A stretch of DNA of 39,791 nucleotides from a virus. This document shows, piece after piece, positions 24,275 to 30,539 of this stretch; position 1 is the stretch's first letter, and each line of letters opens with the position of its first letter. The stretch lies in IMG/VR virus record IMGVR_UViG_3300038369_000238, positions 1-39,791 of that record; one strand, written 5' to 3'. Under the pieces are notes generated by a model. The model did no database searches and was not told the DNA's origin. It was given only the letters and a program-made list of their open reading frames with translations. The position numbers were made by a program, and so were the translations under genes.

Positions 24275-24451
24275 ATGAAACAATTTATTCGAGATACTGG
24301 AAATTTCAACAAGTTTGAAAATCAGTTAGGTCAAGAATCTAACTCTATTCATAAAGTAAGAAGAGTTAGAAATCTTAAGACTAAACAAGAAAGAGTTCAA
24401 AAAGATTTATCTTTACCGAACCAAAAGAAAAGAGAAAAGAAGGGATTTTAA
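24275..24451 (+). CDS. Small basic protein
   Basis: 58 residues, Lys/Arg/Gln-rich ('KVRRVRNLKTKQERVQKDLS', ending 'KKREKKGF'). It starts right after the previous stop codon. Its last codons form the left arm of a terminator. Likely nucleic-acid-binding by charge alone; no family recognised. Confidence 0.6.
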   Translation: MKQFIRDTGNFNKFENQLGQESNSIHKVRRVRNLKTKQERVQKDLSLPNQKKREKKGF

Positions 24452-24464
24452 TTAATCCCTTTTT
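24440..24464. terminator. Bidirectional intrinsic terminator between convergent genes
   Basis: AAGGGATT, loop TTAATT, AATCCCTT, then TTT on the plus strand. On the other strand the same stem ends the minus gene at 24448. It separates the second early operon from the convergent small gene. Confidence 0.82.
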
Positions 24465-24633
24465 CTAATTTTAATTTACACCTAGTCAGAATTAAAGTTT
24501 CATATAGCTTTTTATCTGACTTCAAGGCTTTAGTTAATAGGTTATCCCACTCTTCAGAGGATAATTTATTCAAGTGGTATGGGTCAAAGCCCATTTCCTG
24601 AATCGAAAAGACGTAAGACTTAATTAGACTCAT
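24448..24633 (-). CDS. Small hypothetical protein, lone minus-strand gene
   Basis: 61 residues ('SYVFSIQEMGFDPYHLNKLS', 'SEEWDNLLTKALKSDKKLYE'), helical. No plus-strand gene competes here and it ends in a shared terminator, so it is probably real. It is the only minus gene inside the early plus arm; an antisense or regulatory role is possible. Function unknown. Confidence 0.55.
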   Translation of the reverse strand: MSLIKSYVFSIQEMGFDPYHLNKLSSEEWDNLLTKALKSDKKLYETLILTRCKLKLEKGIN

Positions 24634-24673
24634 AATGATATTGTTACTACACCATTAAATATAGCACAATGGA

Positions 24674-24703
24674 TTGACAATTACACAAAAACAATGTTAT
24701 TGT
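24674..24703 (+). promoter_or_regulatory. Candidate promoter before the third early operon
   Basis: Perfect TTGACA at 24674-24679 followed after 17-18 bases by TTATTG/TATTGT, a weak -10. The leader motif lies just downstream, so this element and the motif together precede the gene at 24732. Confidence 0.5.
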
Positions 24704-24713
24704 TAATAATGAG

Positions 24714-24727
24714 TTCACTTATCCTAA
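24714..24727 (+). promoter_or_regulatory. Leader motif copy 3 (TTCACTTATCCTAA)
   Basis: Exact copy, ending 4 bases before ATGACT. It is identical to copy 4 at 30515-30528 and again has no Shine-Dalgarno in between. Confidence 0.65.
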
Positions 24728-24731
24728 TTTT

Positions 24732-24980
24732 ATGACTCAACACGATAGAGACTTTCAAAAAGTCTTACAAGCTCTAACTGTCTTTGATAAGAAATTATCA
24801 ACTTTAGAAGATGTTGTTAGACAATTAGCAGAAGCTAATGTTAACTACGCTACGAGCCAACAAGAGTTAAACAAAGAGCAATCTGAATTAAACAAAGACT
24901 TGGGTGAAGGTATCAAAATGCTTGGAGATAACCTCGCTTTAGTTATTAAATTTTTACAAAAAATAGGAGGTAACAACTAA
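24732..24980 (+). CDS. Small coiled-coil protein
   Basis: 82 residues with long heptad-like helices ('VLQALTVFDKKLSTLEDVVR', 'QQELNKEQSELNKDLGEGIK') and a repeated SELNKE/QELNKE unit at about 42-56. The start MTQHD follows leader motif copy 3. Likely oligomeric; function unknown. Confidence 0.65.
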   Translation: MTQHDRDFQKVLQALTVFDKKLSTLEDVVRQLAEANVNYATSQQELNKEQSELNKDLGEGIKMLGDNLALVIKFLQKIGGNN

Positions 24981-25531
24981 TGGGTTTAGATATGTACTTA
25001 GAAGCTTCTTTTTCTACCAGAGCTTACGAAAGACCTACCGATCAAGATTACGCTGATATGCGAGAAGGTAAGGAGGTTGAAATTAAAAAATCTTTTGAAT
25101 TTGAAGAAGCTATTTCTGCTATTGGTTTTGAAGACGCTCCAATAGATTATGCCTATAACCATTTCCAGTATGTATTCCCTATCATCACTTGGAGGAAAGC
25201 TAATGCAATACATAAATTTTTTGTTGATGAAGTTCAGGAGGGGAATGACAACTGCCAACGTCATTATGTGCCAAGAGAAACGCTCCAAGAGTTGTTAGAT
25301 CGTATTACTATGATTCTTGATATAAAGACTCCAGTTGCCAGAGAAATGAAGGCTGAAGAACTTCTACCAACTGACATTGAAGGTTGTTTCTTTGGAACTG
25401 ATGAGTATGACGATTGGTATTACAAAAACTTAGAAGATACTAAAAAGACTCTTGAAAAAGTTTTTAAATACGAAGAACAAGCAGAAGCAGGAAAATGCTT
25501 TGATAGCTTTTATTATCAATCATCTTGGTAG
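24980..25531 (+). CDS. Conserved phage protein (MGLDMYL family)
   Basis: 183 residues. 'MGLDMYLEASFSTRAYERPT' is the invariant start of a family common in phages of many hosts. 'DYAYNHFQYVFPIITWRKAN' (about 55-74) with 'IHKFFVDEVQEGNDNCQRHY' follows the family pattern. Function is unknown; some databases carry unreliable enzyme names for it. It overlaps the previous gene by one base. Confidence 0.78.
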   Translation: MGLDMYLEASFSTRAYERPTDQDYADMREGKEVEIKKSFEFEEAISAIGFEDAPIDYAYNHFQYVFPIITWRKANAIHKFFVDEVQEGNDNCQRHYVPRETLQELLDRITMILDIKTPVAREMKAEELLPTDIEGCFFGTDEYDDWYYKNLEDTKKTLEKVFKYEEQAEAGKCFDSFYYQSSW

Positions 25532-25542
25532 GAGGTATATAT

Positions 25543-25671
25543 ATGTCGCACCCTGTAAATGATGAAATTCTTGAAAATCTTTACGAAGAAGTTAAAGAAG
25601 AATTTCCCAATGCCTTAGAACCTTTTGTTATTGCAGAAGTACAAAAACGATTTGAGGATTTATGCACATGA
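25543..25671 (+). CDS. Small acidic protein
   Basis: 42 residues ('NDEILENLYEEVKEEFPNAL'). A perfect AGGAGG lies 7 bases before the ATG, and the stop overlaps the next start (ATGA). Function unknown. Confidence 0.62.
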   Translation: MSHPVNDEILENLYEEVKEEFPNALEPFVIAEVQKRFEDLCT

Positions 25672-25898
25672 ACGAATTAACATACCAACAAAAATGTTTC
25701 ATTTGGGCTTCAGGTCATTATCTATCTGAAGAATTAGACCCAGATTTTTATGATTTAGAAACTGAAGATCAATTTGAAACTTTAGAAGAGATGGCTTGGC
25801 AACCTTTTGAAGATTATAGAGGTAAAGATATTTACCAATATATCTCTCAACTTGCTTGGGATATTGAAAATAAAAAATTTCCGCAGGAGGAGGAATGA
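25668..25898 (+). CDS. Small acidic hypothetical protein
   Basis: 76 residues from the ATG at 25668 (MNELTYQQKCFIWASGHYLS), chosen over 25662 because it overlaps the previous stop and lies 9 bases after GAGGA. It is rich in E/D with several Trp. Function unknown. Confidence 0.62.
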   Translation: MNELTYQQKCFIWASGHYLSEELDPDFYDLETEDQFETLEEMAWQPFEDYRGKDIYQYISQLAWDIENKKFPQEEE

Positions 25899-26230
25899 AT
25901 ATAACAGAGTCCAGAGATGAAGCTTTTGAAGCGATAGCAGAAATGCTGCGTTCCAATGTAAAGAAAACAAAGATAGCTTCTAAACTTGCTGCTGATTATT
26001 GCGTAAGCGATAAAACAGTTTACAAATGGATTACCAGAGTGGAAGAGATGTATGACATCGAACCAATCGAGTCGATCTTACAGCAGCAAAAATCTGAATT
26101 AAAATCTGAAATTTATCAGGATTTAATTCGTGATTATCACAAAGCTAAAACTGATAAAGATGATGAATTACGCAGGAAAATCGGAGCTATATTAAATAAT
26201 ACTTATCTTAAAAAAATTACTTTCAACTGA
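25895..26230 (+). CDS. HTH DNA-binding protein
   Basis: 111 residues. 'TKIASKLAADYCVSDKTVYK' followed by WITRVEE (about 25-51) is a helix-turn-helix of the terminase small subunit or transposase type. A helical C-terminal half ('KSEIYQDLIRDYHKAKTDKD') could oligomerise. GGAGGAGG precedes the start. It might be an early regulator, or an alternative small terminase; a 14-bp palindrome lies right behind it. The role is uncertain. Confidence 0.68.
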   Translation: MNITESRDEAFEAIAEMLRSNVKKTKIASKLAADYCVSDKTVYKWITRVEEMYDIEPIESILQQQKSELKSEIYQDLIRDYHKAKTDKDDELRRKIGAILNNTYLKKITFN

Positions 26231-26233
26231 GAA

Positions 26234-26247
26234 TTTCGCTAGCGAAA
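26234..26247. promoter_or_regulatory. 14-bp perfect palindrome TTTCGCTAGCGAAA
   Basis: It lies 3 bp after the HTH gene and ends right at the next ATG, where a Shine-Dalgarno would be expected. It could be an operator for the adjacent HTH protein or an RNA hairpin limiting translation. Confidence 0.5.
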
Positions 26248-26397
26248 ATGACTTTAAACCTTACCAAAAAAGAATCGCAAGTATTAGATGATGTATTGAA
26301 TTACATGATCGACTATATGCAAGACGATTGTTGGTCGAGTCAAGACAGACTCGCATTTGATCGTATCTATTCAAAACTACACGGAGCTAAAAAATGA
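26248..26397 (+). CDS. Small hypothetical protein
   Basis: 49 residues ('KKESQVLDDVLNYMIDYMQD', 'DCWSSQDRLAFDRIYSKL'). It has no Shine-Dalgarno, only the palindrome, and its stop overlaps the next ATG. It is the first of a run of coupled small genes. Confidence 0.58.
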   Translation: MTLNLTKKESQVLDDVLNYMIDYMQDDCWSSQDRLAFDRIYSKLHGAKK

Positions 26398-26690
26398 TTG
26401 ACAACCCACTACCAGATCAAGTTATGGAAGAAAGAGATTTAGCTCATTTGTCCGATCAGTTTAATCAAACTGCTTTCGATCATGGACTTGAAATAGCTAA
26501 ACACTACAAAGTACATTCTGATTTGCATGATGAATTTGCAGATTGGTATTTAGATTTCATGAAGCAGAATCCTGATTCATTCGATCATACTTGTATCTAT
26601 CTTGATTCTGATTACATAGTCGATTGGTGGGAGGATAACTCCTACCTTTATGACGATTTCGATTCACCTTATATGGAGATTACAAAATGA
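26394..26690 (+). CDS. Acidic hypothetical protein
   Basis: 98 residues with high D/E and aromatic content ('HDEFADWYLDFMKQNPDSFD', 'DYIVDWWEDNSYLYDDFDSP'). ATGA overlaps lie at both ends. The highly acidic, DNA-mimic-like composition is noteworthy; inhibitor function would be speculation. Confidence 0.62.
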   Translation: MIDNPLPDQVMEERDLAHLSDQFNQTAFDHGLEIAKHYKVHSDLHDEFADWYLDFMKQNPDSFDHTCIYLDSDYIVDWWEDNSYLYDDFDSPYMEITK

Positions 26691-27004
26691 CCATTCAATG
26701 TAAACAAGTAGATATTGGAGACAAGTGTGTGGAGTGCCTACGCTCCACTTCTTTTGGAACAGGTCTTTTCGTTAACAGAATACCAGCCGATAATGATAAC
26801 TATATCGGTTGGTTATGTCCAGAGTGTAACTTCCACGAATGTGATCGCTGTAATGAAAAAATTTATTGTGATGAAGATTTTACTCCTTATGATGTTTATC
26901 GGCCAGATGAATTTGTTGATGAATTTGATGATGGAGCTTATAGAGTTCACTACGAATGTCTAACTAATGAAGAAAAGAAACTTTTGGAGGAAAACAACAA
27001 ATGA
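26687..27004 (+). CDS. Zinc-ribbon-type Cys-rich protein
   Basis: 105 residues with CxxC-type pairs: 'KCVECLRS' (about 14-20), 'LCPECNFHECDRC' (about 43-55) and single Cys near 60 and 90. This suggests one or two zinc sites. The C-terminal half is acidic. It is coupled to its neighbours by 4-bp overlaps. No family recognised. Confidence 0.62.
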   Translation: MTIQCKQVDIGDKCVECLRSTSFGTGLFVNRIPADNDNYIGWLCPECNFHECDRCNEKIYCDEDFTPYDVYRPDEFVDEFDDGAYRVHYECLTNEEKKLLEENNK

Positions 27005-27270
27005 GACTTGATTCTATACACATTATTCTTAAAGAATATATTGAAGAACAAGAAAAACTACAATGTCGTTGGCCTTGTGATGCTGAATATAACGTTCCAA
27101 CTTGGGATAATATATATGATGCCTTAGAAGCTATCGAATCTATTATTGATTACGAACCTAGTGATGCTGAACAAGAAGCATACTTTAATGATTATCAAGA
27201 TCCACCTCATGTAAGAAATCAAAAAATGTTAGAAATGAAAAGTGAGTCTCATGGAAGGAGGTTTGTATGA
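27001..27270 (+). CDS. Acidic hypothetical protein
   Basis: 89 residues, many D/E ('WDNIYDALEAIESIIDYEPS', 'DAEQEAYFNDYQDPPHVRNQ'). It has ATGA overlaps on both sides, and its 3' end supplies GGAGG for the next gene. Function unknown. Confidence 0.6.
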   Translation: MRLDSIHIILKEYIEEQEKLQCRWPCDAEYNVPTWDNIYDALEAIESIIDYEPSDAEQEAYFNDYQDPPHVRNQKMLEMKSESHGRRFV

Positions 27271-27461
27271 CTAATTTCGTTCCAATGACACGTTACTCTA
27301 GGTGTAAAAGATACTCAGGTGCATTAATCAAATGCCCTGAGTGTAATTCAATTCAAACTATCTATCATCTTTCTTGGTCATTTTTATATTGTCAAAATTG
27401 TAAAAATACGATTGAAAAGTTTGATTGGTTCATAGAAAAAGGTAAACATTCAAAACTATAG
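27267..27461 (+). CDS. Small zinc-ribbon protein
   Basis: 64 residues: 'KCPECNSIQTIYHLSWSFLY' then 'CQNCKNTIEKF', a clear CPxC...CxxC zinc ribbon (about 25-49). GGAGG precedes it at good spacing. Probably binds nucleic acid or protein; function unknown. Confidence 0.65.
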   Translation: MTNFVPMTRYSRCKRYSGALIKCPECNSIQTIYHLSWSFLYCQNCKNTIEKFDWFIEKGKHSKL

Positions 27462-27471
27462 GAGAAAACTA

Positions 27472-27630
27472 ATGTCCATTTACAACGTCACAGTTACTAA
27501 AAAACAAATCTGTTGGAATGTAGAAGCCAACAGTTATGAAGAAGCTCAAGAACTTGCTTTAGAAGAATGTGAACTCAATTCATATAAATATTACACTTAC
27601 TTTGATGTTGATACAGTTGAGGAGGAATAA
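27472..27630 (+). CDS. Small hypothetical protein
   Basis: 52 residues ('MSIYNVTVTKKQICWNVEAN' then 'SYEEAQELALEECEL'): two strands followed by a helix. The pattern resembles small phage 'VxVxANSxEEAxxxA' proteins. GGAG precedes it. It shares its last base with the next ATG. Confidence 0.6.
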   Translation: MSIYNVTVTKKQICWNVEANSYEEAQELALEECELNSYKYYTYFDVDTVEEE

Positions 27631-27839
27631 TGCCCAAAGGTAAATACTACGAATATCAAATCAAACGTTCCGCACTAGATCAGGACTATCTTTCTGGTAA
27701 TATTGATGACTTTCAATATGCCAGAGAGTCTCTTGACCTAGACTTGGAATATGAACCATATATACTAGCTCAAACTATCAATAGCGAAATCGCTAAAAAA
27801 CAACATGAGATTAATGATGCCGAACAACAACTGGATTAA
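27630..27839 (+). CDS. Small hypothetical protein
   Basis: 69 residues ('YYEYQIKRSALDQDYLSGNI', 'DDFQYARESLDLDLEYEPYI'), helical and acidic. AGGAGG lies inside the end of the previous gene. Function unknown. Confidence 0.6.
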   Translation: MPKGKYYEYQIKRSALDQDYLSGNIDDFQYARESLDLDLEYEPYILAQTINSEIAKKQHEINDAEQQLD

Positions 27840-27981
27840 CTTTCCTAAAGATCCTTATGATGGACAAGTTTTTTACTATCCTCCTACAGAAGATTGTTTC
27901 ACATATATCGCTCCTTCAAAAAAAACAGGAGAAGGACAATGGATTATGATTACTCATCAAGATTTTTCTAAACCTTACTAA
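27817..27981 (+). CDS. Small hypothetical protein at end of early operon
   Basis: 54 residues (MPNNNWINFPKDPYDGQVFY, 'EGQWIMITHQDFSKPY'). It overlaps the previous gene by 23 bp and the convergent nuclease gene by 4 bp, with no terminator between. Aromatic-rich beta pattern. Function unknown. Confidence 0.58.
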   Translation: MPNNNWINFPKDPYDGQVFYYPPTEDCFTYIAPSKKTGEGQWIMITHQDFSKPY

Positions 27982-28829
27982 GCTGCTACTAATTGATCGT
28001 TCTTAACCATATCTTGAAACTCTGCAACCTTTTCCTTAAATAACGCACCACAACCTATCAACTCCATAGCAGTTACCCACCGAAGTTGTAATCCGTTCTT
28101 CCTTATTATACATATCAATCCTCTTTTTGCTCGCACTCCTGTTTTTTCATATAGTCCTTCATTGTACGCACCTATCTGTAATAAATGATCCTGTAAATAT
28201 TTTTCTGGTTTATCCGTATCTTTCCCGTAAGTTTTGAAATCTACTATTGTTAGCTCTGAATGGCCGTCAGGATTTTCTGTATCTATTAAAGCGTCACATT
28301 GACCAGCGTAACCTGATGAATGGTTAATATTAAATTCACTAAGATGAATGGCTTTTATATCCTCCAAAAAGGGTTGTATATTTCGGGTGTACTCACTACA
28401 CGCCCATTGTTCTGGGATTTTATTTTTACCATGAATGGCGTTTTGTAATGCCCATGTTGTAATTGCTTGGCTAGGTCGTGCCAAACCATCTTCATAAGTT
28501 TTCCAACCATTTCTTTTGTTAGCTGAATTTATTGCCAGTATAGACGCTCTTTTTAATATTTTCTCGCAATATGAATGGACTGCTGTACCAATACTACAGG
28601 CCATATCCCTTTGCTCTAAATTACCTGGGCGTTTAGCCCATTTCATTAATGCTGCTTTTTGTTCCGCAGGAGCAGTATGTTTTAATATCGAAGTTACTGA
28701 ATGATATTCTCTCTCTTCTTCATCTCTATAAACTCTGTGCTTTCCTGAATCATCACGCACCAAAGTTGAATGGCGTAATCCAGCTAACAAGTTTTGCCTA
28801 TCCGTATCTTGAGACAAGGCAAGTGTCAT
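27978..28829 (-). CDS. RecB-like PD-(D/E)XK exonuclease
   Basis: 283 residues. The complete nuclease core is visible: 'GTAVHSYCEK' with H85, E165 in 'HLSEFNIN', 'GYAGQCDALID' with D179, 'TIVDFKTY' with D197 and K199, and 'LQIGAYNEG' with Q218 and Y222. This is the Cas4/RecB/MGME1-type metal-dependent single-strand exonuclease layout often found in phage replication modules. It likely acts in recombination or DNA turnover with the ssDNA-binding protein from the same strand block. It has its own upstream promoter. Confidence 0.85.
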   Translation of the reverse strand: MTLALSQDTDRQNLLAGLRHSTLVRDDSGKHRVYRDEEEREYHSVTSILKHTAPAEQKAALMKWAKRPGNLEQRDMACSIGTAVHSYCEKILKRASILAINSANKRNGWKTYEDGLARPSQAITTWALQNAIHGKNKIPEQWACSEYTRNIQPFLEDIKAIHLSEFNINHSSGYAGQCDALIDTENPDGHSELTIVDFKTYGKDTDKPEKYLQDHLLQIGAYNEGLYEKTGVRAKRGLICIIRKNGLQLRWVTAMELIGCGALFKEKVAEFQDMVKNDQLVAA

Positions 28830-28853
28830 TTGTTTATGAATGATTTTTGTTTT

Positions 28854-28882
28854 ACTGTAACTGGATTGCGTTTGATTTGCAA
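28854..28882 (-). promoter_or_regulatory. Candidate promoter for the RecB-like nuclease gene
   Basis: On the minus strand TTGCAA, a 17-base spacer, then TACAGT, ending about 25 bp before the ATG. Spacing is ideal; the -10 is fair. Confidence 0.5.
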
Positions 28883-28883
28883 G

Positions 28884-29069
28884 TTATAGGTCTTTTTCAG
28901 TTATATCGACCCAATGAAACCAATCTATTGTTGATTTTAAAATGCAATCTCCAAAGTCTTTCTCTTCATATCTGAAAGTCCTCTTTAGGTCAAAGTCGTA
29001 ATGAACCTGACCTATATATGGAGCTTTAGGAAAATCTATCCCCATTGATGATCTAAAATATATGCTCAT
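28884..29069 (-). CDS. Small hypothetical protein
   Basis: 61 residues from the ATG at 29069, which overlaps the previous stop (ATGA); an in-frame ATG at 29081 is less likely. 'SMGIDFPKAPYIGQVHYDFD' and 'FRYEEKDFGDCILKSTIDWF' suggest a small beta-rich fold. Function unknown. Confidence 0.58.
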   Translation of the reverse strand: MSIYFRSSMGIDFPKAPYIGQVHYDFDLKRTFRYEEKDFGDCILKSTIDWFHWVDITEKDL

Positions 29070-29353
29070 AATCTTTGCCAACCTTTTTTATTTCTATATG
29101 AATGGCCTTTTCTTCTAAACTTAAGTACGTTATGACTTTTAGGTTTCATTGAAGTTAAGTGCCAACCATTTCCTTTAGGACACTCATAAGCATATGAATG
29201 GCCTTTTCCTTTCTTGCACATTTCTGCTGCAATAATTTTTGCTTCTTCTTCTGATTTATAACTGACCTTATCGCATTTATAACAATGGCCTAAAACTATA
29301 AATCCTTTTTCGTGAATGTAACTTTGAAGGTTTAAAAAACTAAGACGCTGCAT
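29066..29353 (-). CDS. Small Cys/Lys-rich zinc-finger-like protein
   Basis: 95 residues from 29353 (MQRLSFLNLQSYIHEKGF), preferred over an upstream in-frame ATG inside the ribbon-helix-helix gene. 'HCYKCDKVSYKSEEEAKIIA' then 'ECPKGNGWHLTSMKPKS' is the small phage zinc-ribbon pattern 'YxCpxxxGWHLTS'. The unit KGHSY occurs twice. Likely nucleic-acid-binding; function unknown. Confidence 0.65.
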   Translation of the reverse strand: MQRLSFLNLQSYIHEKGFIVLGHCYKCDKVSYKSEEEAKIIAAEMCKKGKGHSYAYECPKGNGWHLTSMKPKSHNVLKFRRKGHSYRNKKGWQRL

Positions 29354-29642
29354 TTGTTGTTTCTTTTGGCTGTAAATCTTTCCATAATTCCATTTCAGGA
29401 GCTTCAGGCATAACATTTTTGTTAGCTAAAGATTCTTTCTCCCATTTCTCCATCTTCATTTCTTCCAATCTTTGTTCGATTACTGGCTGAAACATATCAT
29501 CAATAGCTCTTCTTATCATTGAAGATATTGAAGTTCCAGGGCGAGCATATTCTTTCAACAGTTCATACTGCGATTTAGTTACTTGAATGGAAATTCTCTG
29601 TAAAGAATTAGCATCCGAAAGTACGTCAGATAGTGGAGACAT
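29340..29642 (-). CDS. Ribbon-helix-helix regulator
   Basis: 100 residues. 'RISIQVTKSQYELLKEYARP' (about 16-35) then 'GTSISSMIRRAIDDMFQPVI' gives the beta strand, helix, turn, helix order of CopG/Arc-type repressors. The C-terminal third is charged and probably flexible. It could control the nearby divergent promoters at 30427-30466 or its own operon; the target is inference. Confidence 0.7.
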   Translation of the reverse strand: MSPLSDVLSDANSLQRISIQVTKSQYELLKEYARPGTSISSMIRRAIDDMFQPVIEQRLEEMKMEKWEKESLANKNVMPEAPEMELWKDLQPKETTNAAS

Positions 29643-29708
29643 TTGTTTTTAGTATATATGCCATCATTGTAACACTATAATTTATATCTTTGCAACATAA
29701 TCTTTACA

Positions 29709-29740
29709 TAAAAAAACTGCCAGTAGATTAAGCTGGCAGT
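29709..29740 (-). terminator. Rho-independent terminator after the ssDNA-binding protein gene
   Basis: On the minus strand ACTGCCAG and CTGGCAGT pair perfectly (8 bp) around a nine-base loop, followed by seven T. It separates the gene at 29764 from the ribbon-helix-helix operon. Confidence 0.9.
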
Positions 29741-29763
29741 CAGGATTGCGTTTAACTCTTTTA

Positions 29764-30366
29764 TTATCCTCCGAAAGGATCTTCATAGGATAAAAGTTTC
29801 TTTAAGTCGAAACCTTTTGACTTAACTTTCTCCCATGCTGATTCCAACTCTGGTTGATCGTCTTCATCTTGTGGCTCTATTTGAACGTCATAGTTCCAAC
29901 GACCACCTTCTCTATCTAATGAAAGAGATAAATCCCATGCCATTAGATTTTTATACTTTCTGTTTAAAGATAATTTTCTAATTTTGCTAAGAATTTGATA
30001 TTGGTCTGCTTCTAAGATACGAACCATTTTGTTCTTGTAATCGTAGATAGGCCAAACGTATGTTTCTTTTGCTTCTGCTGGTTCTGTACTTTGGAATTTT
30101 GTTCCTCTTGTATAAGAACCACCCATTTCAGTAAGAATTTCTTCTTCTGTTGGTTTGCTCATAAATCTAAAGGATTTACCTTTTTCTCCGTGAACAGACT
30201 CTCCGTAAATTTTCCAAAAGATTAGGGGATCTTCTTCCAATAATGCGAAAGAAACTGGTTCTTTTGGATCTACTTTTGATGGGTTTAAATAAGAAGAAAC
30301 AAGTGGGCGATCCCCCTGCTCTTCTGCTTTTTTGACTTTTTCTTCAAAAGTGGCTGAAAATTTCAT
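29764..30366 (-). CDS. Probable single-stranded DNA-binding protein
   Basis: 200 residues. 'PVSFALLEEDPLIFWKIYGE' (about 37-56), 'ETYVWPIYDYKNKMVRILEA' (about 101-120) and 'YKNLMAWDLSLSLDREGGRW' (about 138-157) alternate strands in an OB-fold-like pattern with many aromatics. The acidic tail ends LSYEDPFGG, close to the DDxPF tip by which SSBs recruit partners. It sits between replication genes with its own promoter and terminator, suggesting high expression. The assignment rests on fold pattern and tail, not a definitive motif. Confidence 0.68.
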   Translation of the reverse strand: MKFSATFEEKVKKAEEQGDRPLVSSYLNPSKVDPKEPVSFALLEEDPLIFWKIYGESVHGEKGKSFRFMSKPTEEEILTEMGGSYTRGTKFQSTEPAEAKETYVWPIYDYKNKMVRILEADQYQILSKIRKLSLNRKYKNLMAWDLSLSLDREGGRWNYDVQIEPQDEDDQPELESAWEKVKSKGFDLKKLLSYEDPFGG

Positions 30367-30426
30367 AATAGTGAAATTGTTAAATAGCGTTTGTAATCAA
30401 TGGGCAAAATATATTTGCACAATCTC

Positions 30427-30455
30427 ATTCTAATAGCTTGACCCTCGATTGTAAA
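30427..30455 (-). promoter_or_regulatory. Promoter for ssDNA-binding protein gene (overlaps divergent promoter)
   Basis: On the minus strand TTTACA, 17 bases, then TAGAAT. It overlaps the plus-strand promoter at 30438-30466 by 18 bp, so both probably cannot be occupied at once. Confidence 0.68.
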
Positions 30456-30466
30456 TAGCCTAAAAT
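30438..30466 (+). promoter_or_regulatory. Promoter for primase-helicase gene
   Basis: TTGACC, 17 bases, then TAAAAT. The predicted start near 30473 falls at the foot of a hairpin, so the mRNA would begin with a stem. Confidence 0.72.
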
Positions 30467-30467
30467 G

Positions 30468-30516
30468 AAAAAACCTCCGAAGTCTGTCGATTACCAAAAC
30501 AGAAATCAGAGGTTTT
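30468..30516. other. 5'-leader hairpin / possible minus-strand terminator
   Basis: AAAACCTC and GAGGTTTT pair around about 33 bases, with an inner TCTG/CAGA helix. On the plus strand it would sit at the very 5' end of the primase mRNA; on the minus strand it ends in T6, like a terminator blocking read-through toward 30366. Confidence 0.6.
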
Positions 30517-30528
30517 CACTTATCCTAA
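30515..30528 (+). promoter_or_regulatory. Leader motif copy 4 (TTCACTTATCCTAA)
   Basis: Exact copy, partly within the right arm of the leader hairpin and 11 bases before the ATGACA start. An out-of-frame ATG at 30533 opens a 6-codon minigene, MIHDNY, that overlaps the real start. Confidence 0.65.
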
Positions 30529-30539
30529 TAGAATGATAC

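Noticed and set aside
24998-25288. 96-residue minus-strand frame
   Set aside because: It lies inside the well-supported MGLDMYL-family gene on the other strand.
25699-25970. Two overlapping minus-strand frames (85 and 62 residues)
   Set aside because: They are antisense to the coupled small early genes, have no ribosome binding site, and look like low-quality sequence.
28258-29590. Frequent GAATGG hexamers in the minus replication block
   Set aside because: Several come from repeated codons such as KGHSY; spacing is irregular and no array is formed.
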